A stretch of 55,635 nt of DNA, taken from positions 1 to 55,635 of the forward strand of contig JAUNGE010000019.1 in NCBI GenBank assembly GCA_030524675.1, given 5' to 3'. This stretch comes from a bacterium. Lineage in GTDB: Bacteria; Bacillota; Clostridia; Lachnospirales; Lachnospiraceae. Positions within the stretch are counted from its first letter, which is position 1. Each line of letters opens with the position of its first letter. Shown here piece by piece: positions 43,209-51,279 of this stretch. The position numbers were made by a program, and so were the translations under genes. The notes under the pieces are model-generated. The model was given only the letters and a program-made list of their open reading frames with translations. It ran no database searches and was not told the DNA's origin.

Positions 43209-44111
43209 GTGGCAAAAACAGGCACAAACGTAGCTGTACGTCCTAAGAAGAAGGACTCCAGACAGAAATGGGCACTCCTTTTCTGTTTGCCAAACATTCT
43301 CTTCTTCTTGGTTTTCTTTGTGGCACCAGCAGTGGTTGGTATCTGGTACTCCTTTACTGACTACAACGGTCTGAAGAAAATGAACTTTATAGGACTGGAG
43401 AACTACATCACTCTGTTCCAGGACCCTGAGTTCTACAAAATCCTGCTGAATACTGCAAAATTTGCAATTATCTCAGTGCCGGTAGGATATGTGGTATCCT
43501 TGGGAATGGGACTGTTACTGGCTTCCGATAAGATGAAAGGAAGCTCAATCCTGCGAGTGCTGATTTACTGGCCGACACTTCTATCGACTATCATGGTTGG
43601 TCTTACATGGAAGTGGATCTTCGGTGAGAGTTTTGGTCTGGTAAACTATCTGTTAGAAGCAGCTGGACTGCCAAAGATCGGATGGGCGACAGACCCGACG
43701 GCAGCATTTATTACCACAATCGTAGCGGGGGCATGGGCTGGATGTGGTACTAACATGCTGATTTTCATCGGCGGTATCAAACAGATTCCGGAAGAATTAA
43801 AAGAAGCAGCGCGTATTGACGGCGCAAACCCATGGCAGATTTTCAAGGCGATTACACTTCCGCACTTGAAACCGCTCTCTTACATGGTTATTATGCTTTC
43901 TCTGATCGGTGCGTTCAAAGAGTTCGCTATGGTACAGACATTGACAAACGGTGGTCCTGGTACGGCAACTACTTACATGATTCAGTACATTTACCTCACT
44001 GGTTTCCAGAAGTTAAAAGTTGGTTACTCCAGTGCCGCATCCATGGTACTGTTCGTATTACTGTTAATTATGTCTCTGGTACAGTCTAAATTAACAGAAG
44101 AGAAGGATTGA
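43209..44111 (+). CDS. Sugar ABC transporter permease (MalF/UgpA-like)
   Basis: The start is a GTG at 43209 (AKTGTNVAVRPKKK follows) behind gggagg; the frame is open further upstream but runs through the inverted-repeat region without a ribosome binding site. The 300-residue protein has six membrane segments and the permease loop LKEAARIDGANPWQIFKAITLPHL. It is of the CUT1 type (lactose, maltose, glycerol-phosphate family). It pairs with the permease overlapping it downstream and the binding protein at 45213. No ATPase is encoded nearby. Confidence 0.93.
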   Translation: MAKTGTNVAVRPKKKDSRQKWALLFCLPNILFFLVFFVAPAVVGIWYSFTDYNGLKKMNFIGLENYITLFQDPEFYKILLNTAKFAIISVPVGYVVSLGMGLLLASDKMKGSSILRVLIYWPTLLSTIMVGLTWKWIFGESFGLVNYLLEAAGLPKIGWATDPTAAFITTIVAGAWAGCGTNMLIFIGGIKQIPEELKEAARIDGANPWQIFKAITLPHLKPLSYMVIMLSLIGAFKEFAMVQTLTNGGPGTATTYMIQYIYLTGFQKLKVGYSSAASMVLFVLLLIMSLVQSKLTEEKD

Positions 44112-44125
44112 GAGGAGGGAAAATC

Positions 44126-44944
44126 ATGAAGCAGGTTAAAACTATCTTAAAATATGTCGCGGCATTTGGTTTAGGAATCATCTGGATTTTCCCAGTAGTC
44201 TGGCTGCTTATCAGCTCCCTGAAAGACGGAAGCGAACTGTTCAGCTATCCTTTGACCTTCTGGCCGAAAGCGCCGAGCCTTGCGAACTATCAGGAAGCTT
44301 TTATGCAGTTCAACTTCCTTCGCTACACCTTTAACACCGCATTCATCACAGTGATTGCGACCGTTCTCACAATCATCATGAGCTGTATGTGTGGCTACGC
44401 TCTTGCAAAGTACAAATATAAATGGTTGAATGTTCTGTTCTTCTGTCTTCTGGCAACGACCATGCTGCCGACAGAGGTTATCATGAGACCAAGCTTTACC
44501 GTCCTGTATACACTGGGACTGTATGACTCTCTCTGGGGATGTATCATCCCGACAATCGGAACTATGACGGGTGTATTCTTGATGCGTCAGTTCTTTATCA
44601 CCGTTCCGAACGAACTGATTGAGTCCGCACGTATTGACGGCGCACACGAGGGAACTATCTTCACAAGAATCATGATGCCGATTTGTAAATCTCAGATCGC
44701 GATTCTGGCAATCTTCAGCTTCCGTTGGAGATGGAACGATTATATCTGGCCGTTGCTGGCACTGCGTACACCTGAGAAGTACACCTTGCAGCTGGCACTT
44801 CGTACTCTCTCCGGTGCAGAGGCCGTGAACTGGACCGTACTTTTGGCAGCATCCGTATTGACTATGATTCCGGTGCTGATTGTGTTCATCATCTTCAACA
44901 AGCAGATTATGAACTCCAATATGTCTTCTGGTGTAAAGGGTTAA
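44126..44944 (+). CDS. Sugar ABC transporter permease (MalG/UgpE-like)
   Basis: The ATG at 44126 behind gaggaggg gives 272 residues with six membrane segments. The cytoplasmic loop ELIESARIDGAHEGTIFTRIMMPIC is the ATPase-contacting motif of CUT1 permeases, and the tail NSNMSSGVKG is typical. Spacing to the previous permease is 14 bases. A strong promoter follows in the next gap, so the binding protein can be made in excess over the membrane subunits, as is common. Confidence 0.93.
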   Translation: MKQVKTILKYVAAFGLGIIWIFPVVWLLISSLKDGSELFSYPLTFWPKAPSLANYQEAFMQFNFLRYTFNTAFITVIATVLTIIMSCMCGYALAKYKYKWLNVLFFCLLATTMLPTEVIMRPSFTVLYTLGLYDSLWGCIIPTIGTMTGVFLMRQFFITVPNELIESARIDGAHEGTIFTRIMMPICKSQIAILAIFSFRWRWNDYIWPLLALRTPEKYTLQLALRTLSGAEAVNWTVLLAASVLTMIPVLIVFIIFNKQIMNSNMSSGVKG

Positions 44945-44998
44945 GCTGGACTAATTGTTAAAAATATATAAAAAAATAACAAAATTAGCACAAAATAT

Positions 44999-45027
44999 TT
45001 TACATAATTTGAAAGTTATGGTAAAAT
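44999..45027 (+). promoter_or_regulatory. Promoter of the second sugar-binding protein gene
   Basis: TTTACA (44999-45004), a 17-base spacer and TAAAAT (45022-45027), with TGG before the -10 (extended -10). It lies 186 bases before the start and gives the binding protein its own transcript. The stretch 45050-45180 shows nothing further that I recognise. Confidence 0.65.
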
Positions 45028-45212
45028 ACATAGGTATCTGGGTGTATCTGAAAGAAACGTGCTCTGAAAGGAAAAGCGTTTTGGAGGGGATGTGTTCTGA
45101 AAGAAAACACACAGGGAAACAGAGAATACGATAGAAAAAGCCTGCCTGGGAAGAAGTCCTGGGCAGTGCAAATAGGAAGATTCATATTCTATAACAAGGA
45201 GGAAATGAAATT

Positions 45213-46505
45213 ATGAAAAAAAGATGGTTGGCAACAGCGGCGTGTGTTGCACTGGCAGCAACCAGCATCCTGGCAGGGTGCAATTCCGGCAGTGGAAACA
45301 GCAACAGTGGTGGCGGAGCTTCTTCAGGCGGTTCCGGTAAGACAGTGGAGCTGGAAATCCTGATTTCCGATGATACTCTGGAGGGCGGCGCTATGGCAGC
45401 AGTTGTAGCAAAGTTCAACGAGGAATTCAAGGACAAAGGCATCCAGGCAAAAATGAACGAGATTGCATATGCAGATATGCAGACACAGATTCAGAACCGT
45501 GCAGCTGTGAATCAGCTTCCGGCAATCGTAAAATTATCCAACTTCGATAACTATGTAGACTATGTGCTTCCGCTGGATGATTCTAACTTAAAGCAGGAAG
45601 ACTTCCTCAGAGATGGTACCAGAAACGGCAAGTTTATGGCAACCAGCGTAAACAACACAGCAGTTGGTATGATTATCAACAAGACAGCATTTGACAATGC
45701 AGGCGTTTCCTATCCTCTGAAGGAAGAGGACCGCTGGACATGGGAAGAGTTCGAGGCAGCTGTAAAAGAAGTAGTTGAGAAGAATGATAATGTAAATACT
45801 GGTCTGGTTATCGACCACTCTCAGCAGAGAATTAACACCATTCTGTATTCCTTCGGTATGCAGATTTTCGATCCGGCAGACAATACAAGACTGGCTTTCA
45901 GAAGTGATGACACAAAGAGAGGTCTGGAATTCATTCTGAATATGTACAAAGACGGCGGTATCTCCAAAGCATCTGTAGGTGTTGGTACAGAGAACGCACA
46001 GGATGTATTTAAGACTGGTACGGTAGCAGCTCACTTTGCTGGTAACTGGGTTATGAACGACTACGCTGAGAACATCAAAGATTTCGAGTGGTGCCCAGTT
46101 CTGATGCCTTATGAGACAGAGGTTGCTACTTGCTTAGGTGGTAACTGGTTATATGCAATGGATGGAACAGGTGTTGAGAAAGAAGCTATCCAGTTCCTGG
46201 AGTGGTTCTATCAGCCAGAAAACTACACACTGTACTGCTCAACAGGTAACTACCTGCCAGGTACTCTGGGAATCAACCCAGAATACACAGTAGAAGGTCT
46301 GGACATCTTCAACATGGAAATCAACGCAAGTATCACTCAGCCGCAGGACGATACAGCAGTTTCCAACCTGCACAGCGGCGAGGACTGGGGCAACGCAGTT
46401 CGTGACGCTATGGACAGAGCAATCGCAGGCGAGATGGATGCTGACGGCATTATGGATTACGTAATCAAAGAGCAGCTGAGCGCACTGAGCGGAGTACATG
46501 AGTAA
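45213..46505 (+). CDS. Sugar ABC transporter substrate-binding lipoprotein
   Basis: The 430-residue protein has a lipoprotein signal ending ILAGC (C23), a Gly/Ser/Asn-rich tether, and a family 1 (MalE/UgpB-like) solute-binding fold: AAVVAKFNEEF, QTQIQNRAAVNQLPAIVKLSN, and HFAGNWVMNDYAENIKDFEWCPVLMP. Ribosome binding site aaggagg precedes the ATG. It should deliver a sugar or oligosaccharide to the two permeases encoded upstream. Base use (frequent AAC, GCA, GGT, CTG-type codons) looks optimised compared with neighbours, which fits high expression. Confidence 0.93.
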   Translation: MKKRWLATAACVALAATSILAGCNSGSGNSNSGGGASSGGSGKTVELEILISDDTLEGGAMAAVVAKFNEEFKDKGIQAKMNEIAYADMQTQIQNRAAVNQLPAIVKLSNFDNYVDYVLPLDDSNLKQEDFLRDGTRNGKFMATSVNNTAVGMIINKTAFDNAGVSYPLKEEDRWTWEEFEAAVKEVVEKNDNVNTGLVIDHSQQRINTILYSFGMQIFDPADNTRLAFRSDDTKRGLEFILNMYKDGGISKASVGVGTENAQDVFKTGTVAAHFAGNWVMNDYAENIKDFEWCPVLMPYETEVATCLGGNWLYAMDGTGVEKEAIQFLEWFYQPENYTLYCSTGNYLPGTLGINPEYTVEGLDIFNMEINASITQPQDDTAVSNLHSGEDWGNAVRDAMDRAIAGEMDADGIMDYVIKEQLSALSGVHE

Positions 46506-46643
46506 ACTGCAAAGCCAAGTTCAGGCTTCCCATTTGGGAATGAGGCGCTGTTTGGACGCAGCAAAGTAAGACAAGCAGAATGAAAATTTAGCTGGATTTA
46601 TTGGTGAAAAGAACTGAAAAGCAGCTAATTTCTACAACAATGT

Positions 46644-46678
46644 GGGATGAGGGGCATTCGCTCTTCATCCCTTTTTTC
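46644..46678 (+). terminator. Terminator after the sugar-binding protein gene
   Basis: A stem gggatga/tcatccc (46644-46650 with 46665-46671) extended by inner ggg/ctc-type pairs is followed by six T residues. It probably lets the binding protein transcript end here, with read-through feeding the lyase-like gene 54 bases on. Confidence 0.8.
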
Positions 46679-46731
46679 TTATTTTTGTACAACATTTTCA
46701 TAATTTTCATACAGCATGGAGGAAGACAGAA

Positions 46732-49206
46732 ATGGAGTTTCAATACAAAATCGGTTATGACGAGTCAATCAGCCGCTGGCATATGACAAGAATGAAGAAA
46801 GAGGCATTTGCTTCACCCAAAAAGGCGTTTGAGGCAGAAGTGAATCTGGAGGAATCTTATATTCAGGTAGTGTATCCGGTTCGTGAAGAATTTTTGAAAC
46901 AGAACAAAATTGAAAATGTGGGCCGCTACGACGGAACCTATGAGGAATTATATTTTCCGTTTGAAAACAACCGGATTGATTTATCCACATTCATCCACAC
47001 GCCGCATCACTTCTGGGTCAATGCGATGACTGGTGTGTCTGTGGAGGAAGCTGGGGAGTATCCTTTCGAGATTTATACTTGCGGCGGTGTGAAAATCTGG
47101 GTGAACGGAGAAATGCAGGAGTGCTATGCACCTTACACCAGAAATATCGCCGGATGCAAGGCAGTGACGCTGCATTTTGAGAAGGGCAGAAATGAAATCA
47201 AGGTATATGCGGACGAACTGGCGGAGAGGGATGTATTTTTCTATTTTGAGCTGCGATATAAAGGCGAACATCCGATTAATGGCGTTGTGGATGTGGAGGA
47301 AGACCCGCAGGCAATCCGCGAGGCAGAACGCTTTCTGTCTTCCTGCTATTTTGAAAGAGATATGTACACCAGCGGGGAAGCGCGGCTGTACTATGACAAT
47401 TCTCTGTTAAAAGAGGACACAACGCTCTATCTTTCTTCCACACAGTCTGGCACAGGGTATCAGTTAAATGAGAAAGATTACAGAAAAGTAACAGCAGAAA
47501 AAAACAAGGATTATCTGGTGTACTGCCAGACAGAGGACAGCAGGATTCAGATAACGCATGTGTATGTATGCCGTCAGGTCGGAAAATATCTGATTCGCCG
47601 CGATCTGTTCGTGGGAATCATTCCGGAAAACTTGATTTCTCTGAAAGCTGCGCCGACGATTTGGGAGCGCAAGCGCCAGGCACTTGCATTTCTGTATGCG
47701 AATGGCGAGACCGGAATGCAGACGGTGATTTCCTGCCTGGAAGTGGCAGGAAAGATGGAGGAGAAGGCAAACCGTGCGCTTTCTCTGTGCCTGGATAAAA
47801 TTGAGGCGCATGAGGACTGCGCGGACTTTTCTCTGGCGCCGATGGCAGTGCTCAAAGTGCGCTATGAAGAGTTTTTGACAGAAGAGCAGAAGGAGAGAAT
47901 CAAACAGGCTGTGCTGCATTTCCGCTACTGGATTGATGAGCCAGGAAATGATGTTATGTGGTATTTCAGTGAAAACCATGCGTTCTTGTTCCATATTTCT
48001 CAGTATATGTGGGGATATCTGTATCCGGATGAAACATTTACGGAGAGTGGGCGGACCGGAAAAGAGCAGTATGCAATCGGAAAGAAGCGTCTGGAAAACT
48101 GGTTTTCCGTTTTCTTCCAGTATGGCTATGCGGAATGGAACTCAGCAACCTACATTCCGATTGATTTGATTGGATTTTTCACCCTGTATCTGGCAGCTCC
48201 GGATGAGGACATCCGCCAGATGGCAAAGAAGGCCTTGGACTTCACTCTGCGGATTGTCGCCTACAATACGTTTGGCGGTGTGATGAACTCCACCTATGGG
48301 CGTGTGTACGAGAACACCATCAAGACGCGTATTCAGGTGGAAACAAACTTTATCAACTGGGTATCCTACGGGGTGGGCTATCCGACGTTCTTTGGAAATT
48401 CTGTGCATCTGTATGCCATCAGTGACTATGAACCAGGGCATTTCGATGAGGAGTGCAGAGTGGAAGCTGGTGAAGGTATGATTCAGGAAATTGACCAGGG
48501 TATTCTGCGCCTGAAAATCAACACATTCCGCACAACAGACTATCTGACAGCCGCTGTCCGCCGCTTCAAACCGTTCCGCCATGGGCATCAGCAGCATTTG
48601 ATGAATGTGGCCTTCGGAAAAGACAAAGCGACATTGTTTTACGTGAACCATCCTGGCGAGCGCCTGTTCAGCGGCGAGAATCGTCCGAGTTATTGGGCCG
48701 GAAACGGAACTATGCCGTGGATTGAGCGCTATCAGAATGTCACTGTGATGCTGTTTGACTGTGACCCGAAGGAACTGGTACATTACATTCACGCATATGC
48801 ACCGACTTATGAGTATGATGCATATACCTGCAGCGAGCACTGGTTCTTCGCAAAGGCAGAGGATGGCTATCTGGGCGCATGGTTCTCCAATCCAGTGGTT
48901 TTGACAGAACATGGAGCGAACACGAAGAAGGAACTGATTTCTGAGGGATTGAAACATGCAGTGATTGTGAAGTGCGGTTCCAAGGCAGAATTTGGCAGCT
49001 TTGAAAACTTTAGAAAACAGATGGAGGCGTCAAAGAGACAGTGGGACGGCGAGAAGAGCATCTCCTTCACGGATCCGCAGTATGGAACGTTTGAGGTGAA
49101 AGATGCGGCGTGCTTCCTGTTGAACGGAAAAGAGATTCCGTATGAGGGGCAGAATGGATTCGCGCTGACAAAGACCGAACTCGTAAACGTGGCGGATGCC
49201 AGGTAA
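46732..49206 (+). CDS. Heparinase II/III-like or related toroid-fold carbohydrate enzyme
   Basis: This 824-residue protein is not firmly assigned. Residues ~1-200 look like a beta-sandwich (AGCKAVTLHFEKGRNEIKVYADELAERDVFFYFELRYKG is carbohydrate-binding-like). About 330-570 are helical (ENHAFLFHISQYMWGYLYPDE, FFTLYLAAPDEDIRQMAKKALDFTLRIVAYN), resembling the alpha toroid of lyases. From ~590 a beta-rich domain with FRHGHQQHLMNVAFG recalls the His-rich heparinase II/III region. No signal peptide is present, so it should be cytoplasmic. Its position after a complete binding protein/permease set makes it the probable enzyme acting on the imported sugar. ATG follows ggagg. A search by structure would be decisive. 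Confidence 0.55.
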   Translation: MEFQYKIGYDESISRWHMTRMKKEAFASPKKAFEAEVNLEESYIQVVYPVREEFLKQNKIENVGRYDGTYEELYFPFENNRIDLSTFIHTPHHFWVNAMTGVSVEEAGEYPFEIYTCGGVKIWVNGEMQECYAPYTRNIAGCKAVTLHFEKGRNEIKVYADELAERDVFFYFELRYKGEHPINGVVDVEEDPQAIREAERFLSSCYFERDMYTSGEARLYYDNSLLKEDTTLYLSSTQSGTGYQLNEKDYRKVTAEKNKDYLVYCQTEDSRIQITHVYVCRQVGKYLIRRDLFVGIIPENLISLKAAPTIWERKRQALAFLYANGETGMQTVISCLEVAGKMEEKANRALSLCLDKIEAHEDCADFSLAPMAVLKVRYEEFLTEEQKERIKQAVLHFRYWIDEPGNDVMWYFSENHAFLFHISQYMWGYLYPDETFTESGRTGKEQYAIGKKRLENWFSVFFQYGYAEWNSATYIPIDLIGFFTLYLAAPDEDIRQMAKKALDFTLRIVAYNTFGGVMNSTYGRVYENTIKTRIQVETNFINWVSYGVGYPTFFGNSVHLYAISDYEPGHFDEECRVEAGEGMIQEIDQGILRLKINTFRTTDYLTAAVRRFKPFRHGHQQHLMNVAFGKDKATLFYVNHPGERLFSGENRPSYWAGNGTMPWIERYQNVTVMLFDCDPKELVHYIHAYAPTYEYDAYTCSEHWFFAKAEDGYLGAWFSNPVVLTEHGANTKKELISEGLKHAVIVKCGSKAEFGSFENFRKQMEASKRQWDGEKSISFTDPQYGTFEVKDAACFLLNGKEIPYEGQNGFALTKTELVNVADAR

Positions 49207-49231
49207 AGTCTGATAAAAAGTCCGCTGAAAA

Positions 49232-49288
49232 TTTTGTTTGGTAAGTTTTGTTTGGTAAATTTTATTTAATAAAATTTGTTTAGTAAAA
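49232..49288. repeat. Imperfect A/T-rich tandem repeat
   Basis: Four imperfect copies of a 14-15 base unit (ttttgtttggtaag, ttttgtttggtaaa, then two more diverged copies with tta/taaaa changes) sit just after the lyase-like gene, before the terminator at 49313-49362. Confidence 0.65.
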
Positions 49289-49312
49289 TTTGTGAAGAAA
49301 TCTGCGAAAAAA

Positions 49313-49362
49313 GAAAACCAGGTATCATACAGTGTAAAATCTGTGTGATATCTGGTTTTTTC
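49313..49362. terminator. Bidirectional terminator between convergent genes
   Basis: A stem (aaaaccag...ctggtttt with inner tatca/tgata-type pairing) is followed by T residues on both strands, ending the lyase-like transcript and the chromate-transporter transcript. Confidence 0.8.
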
Positions 49363-49400
49363 TGTTGCAGACACAGAATGCCTGCAGTATTTCGCCAAGA

Positions 49401-49445
49401 GACAGCTGTTTAGAAACAGTAATGACAGCTGTTTAGAAACAGTAA
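49401..49445. repeat. 22-base direct repeat with internal palindrome
   Basis: Two exact copies of a 22-base unit (49401-49422 and 49424-49445, one base apart), each containing ctgttt-ag-aaacag, which folds on itself. They lie just past the stop of the minus-strand transporter gene (49456) and could act as a double transcript-end hairpin. Confidence 0.75.
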
Positions 49446-49455
49446 AGCCAGATGC

Positions 49456-50028
49456 TTAGAAGCTCAATACGATGCCTACCACAGCGGAAGCCGCGATATA
49501 GATAATCGGGTGCTTTTTAAACTTCTTCAAGGTCACATAGATAACGACCGCCAGCACGATGCCTTTCCAGTTCACAATGGCTATCAGGCTCTCCAGATTG
49601 AATCCGGTGAAGCGGTCCATGTGGAGGAGGGCGAGTTTTGCAACGCTGAGTCCGGCAGCAGCAATCAGTCCGGTGGATGCTGGGCGCAGACCCTTGAATA
49701 CACCCTGAACAGCAGCGGACTCTTTGAATTTATCAAGGATTTTTGATATAAGCACGATAATGATGATGGAAGGTGCAACCAGCGCGGCTGTTGCAGCGAC
49801 ACCGCCAAGAGGTCCCAGTGTGATAAATCCGACATAAGTTGCCATGTTGATGCCGATAGCGCCTGGGGTGGATTCTGAGATGGCAACAAGGTTTAAAATA
49901 TCCTGGTTGGTAAACCAGCCGGTCTTTTCTGCCATCTCGTAGAGGAACGGCAGGGTTGCCAGGCCGCCGCCGACTGCAAAAAGACCGGTTTTGAAGAATT
50001 CAAACATTAACTGAAGCCAGATTGTCAT
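49456..50028 (-). CDS. Chromate transporter family protein, second half-size subunit
   Basis: The 190-residue membrane protein belongs to the chromate (CHR) transporter family, half-size type: the opening WLQLMFEFFKTGLFAVGGGLATLPFLYEMAEKTGWFT, and NLVAISESTPGAIGINMATYVGF, are the conserved repeats of each half. About five or six membrane segments follow. Half-size CHR proteins work as pairs, here with the gene overlapping by four bases (ATGA) upstream. The family exports or imports chromate and possibly sulfate-type anions; a role in chromate resistance is not certain in anaerobes. The neighbouring LysR gene may control it. Confidence 0.9.
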   Translation of the reverse strand: MTIWLQLMFEFFKTGLFAVGGGLATLPFLYEMAEKTGWFTNQDILNLVAISESTPGAIGINMATYVGFITLGPLGGVAATAALVAPSIIIIVLISKILDKFKESAAVQGVFKGLRPASTGLIAAAGLSVAKLALLHMDRFTGFNLESLIAIVNWKGIVLAVVIYVTLKKFKKHPIIYIAASAVVGIVLSF

Positions 50029-50567
50029 GCCTTTTTACCTCCTGCAACATAAAGAATATATCCAACAACACCGGAAGCAACTACCAGTACGACGGTAGGA
50101 ATCGAGGTGAAGATGGAGAGTGCTGCGATAACCAGGAAAATCACAACGGATGCCTTGTTGATGATGGATTTCTTTCCCAGTTTTACAACTGCGTCAAAAA
50201 TCAGAACGCAGACGCAGACGCGGATGCCAGCGAAGGCATGCGCCACGATTGCCAGGTCTGCAAAATTTTGCAGGAATGCGGCAATCAGGGTGATGATAAT
50301 AATGGATGGGAACACAAATCCCATGGTGGCAACGATAGCGCCTGGGAGTCCAAGCAGCTTGTAGCCGATAAAAGTGGAGGTATTGATGGCGATGATACCA
50401 GGTGTACACTGGCCGATAGCATAATAATCCATCAGTTCTTCCTCGGTTGCCCAATGGTATTTCTCGACAACAACTCTCTGAAGCAGAGAGAGCATTGCGT
50501 ATCCGCCTCCGAAGGTGCAGACACCAATCTGGGCAAAAACGACGAAAAGTTTCCAGAATTTTTTCAT
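50025..50567 (-). CDS. Chromate transporter family protein, first half-size subunit
   Basis: The ATG at 50567 behind aaaggag gives 180 residues (MKKFWKLFVVFAQIGVCTFGGGYAML...). FGGGYAMLSLL and DYYAIGQCTPGIIAINTSTFIGY are the matching conserved repeat motifs of the CHR family, here in the partner half. Upstream in-frame codons to 50627 lie in a stretch without ribosome binding sites. Its stop overlaps the next start by four bases (ATGA), so the two are translationally coupled. Its 5' leader contains a long inverted repeat and an extended -10 promoter. Confidence 0.9.
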   Translation of the reverse strand: MKKFWKLFVVFAQIGVCTFGGGYAMLSLLQRVVVEKYHWATEEELMDYYAIGQCTPGIIAINTSTFIGYKLLGLPGAIVATMGFVFPSIIIITLIAAFLQNFADLAIVAHAFAGIRVCVCVLIFDAVVKLGKKSIINKASVVIFLVIAALSIFTSIPTVVLVVASGVVGYILYVAGGKKA

Positions 50568-50626
50568 GTTTGAAATCTCCTTTTCCTGTTTTTGATGAGT
50601 GTTTTGTTGCATTGGTATATTCCACA

Positions 50627-50795
50627 TAGCAGCAGGAGTTTCGCGCCGCCTGGGCGATATTCCAACGTCACCGCGCTCTCGCTCAATGAAGAAACGTAAC
50701 AGGCGCTAAACTCGAAAAGACCTCGTTAAGCGCTGACGTTCTTCAATGGGCTGCCTTTTGGAATATCGTCTGGGCGGCGCTTGGCTGCTGTATAT
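50627..50795. repeat. Long imperfect inverted repeat in transporter leader
   Basis: Left arm 50643-50665 pairs with right arm 50758-50780 over 23 bases with few mismatches (gatattccaa with ttggaatatc being perfect), and the pairing extends outwards (cagcag near 50630 with ctgctg near 50785-50790) and inwards (caatgaagaaacg with cgttcttcaat; cgctaaac with gttaagcg). The folded unit is about 165 bases. It lies between the extended -10 promoter at 50828-50833 and the start of the transporter pair, so it would be in their 5' RNA leader. It could be a mobile palindromic element or a regulatory RNA. Confidence 0.7.
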
Positions 50796-50827
50796 GAGAA
50801 ATAGGACTTGTTTTGAACATTGCCTAT

Positions 50828-50883
50828 AGTATAGCATAGACAAAGGTAGAGAAAAAGTATATATTTTATATAGCAGCTATACT
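50828..50883 (-). promoter_or_regulatory. Chromate-transporter promoter and LysR-type operator
   Basis: On the minus strand TGC-TATACT (the -10 hexamer is 50833-50828) is an extended -10; the -35 is poor, which suggests an activator. A LysR-box-like palindrome tatag-cag-ctata (50869-50881) lies about 48-60 bases upstream of the expected start, within a wider agtata/tatact pair (50856-50883). A LysR gene is divergent at 51280, so this is a plausible activation site. Confidence 0.5.
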
Positions 50884-50890
50884 TTTTTTA

Positions 50891-51144
50891 AATAATATGA
50901 TACCAGGGTCAAAAGGTCAGAAATCCGATGCAAGCTTGCTTGCAAGAGGATTTTTGACCTTGGGACCCGCCAAAAACATGAATAAGTAGCCATGCGGATT
51001 ATGAATGTTTTTGAGGGCGCCAGGCGCCAGTGACGCCTGCTTGGCGCCGACCGGAGCGGAGCGTAGACCTTGTGAGAGCACGTAGTGCGGAGCAATCCGG
51101 TATCAAAGGGGTCAAAATACCTTTTGACCCCAACATCATAATAT
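50891..51144. mobile_element. 254 bp MITE-like element with terminal inverted repeats
   Basis: The two ends are inverted repeats of ~25 bases: 50891-50915 and 51120-51144 both read gggtcaaaagg inward, with atgat outward. Inside are stacked hairpins: a 12-base stem (50915-50926 with 50948-50959), caaaaacat/atgtttttg (50971-50979 with 51005-51013), a GC-rich hairpin at 51016-51048 and a perfect gggtcaaaa/ttttgaccc pair near the right end. No coding frame is present and I could not identify a target duplication, so mobility is inferred from form. A partial third copy of the hairpin opening lies at 51153-51172 (17 of 20 bases match 50911-50930). Confidence 0.65.
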
Positions 51145-51279
51145 CAGGATGAAAAAGGTCAAAAGTCTGATGTGCGTCAACAACTTGAAAGGAAAATATA
51201 CAGAAGAGTGTAGAAGAACAGAGAAAGAAGGAAGTATCAAGATAAAAGAACAGAAGAAAAAAGGGGGATATGGCCTAGA

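Noticed and set aside
50891-51144. Insertion sequence
   Set aside because: Terminal inverted repeats are present, but there is no transposase frame and no clear target duplication, so it was called MITE-like only.
50891-51144. CRISPR array
   Set aside because: Repeats are inverted hairpins rather than regularly spaced direct repeats.
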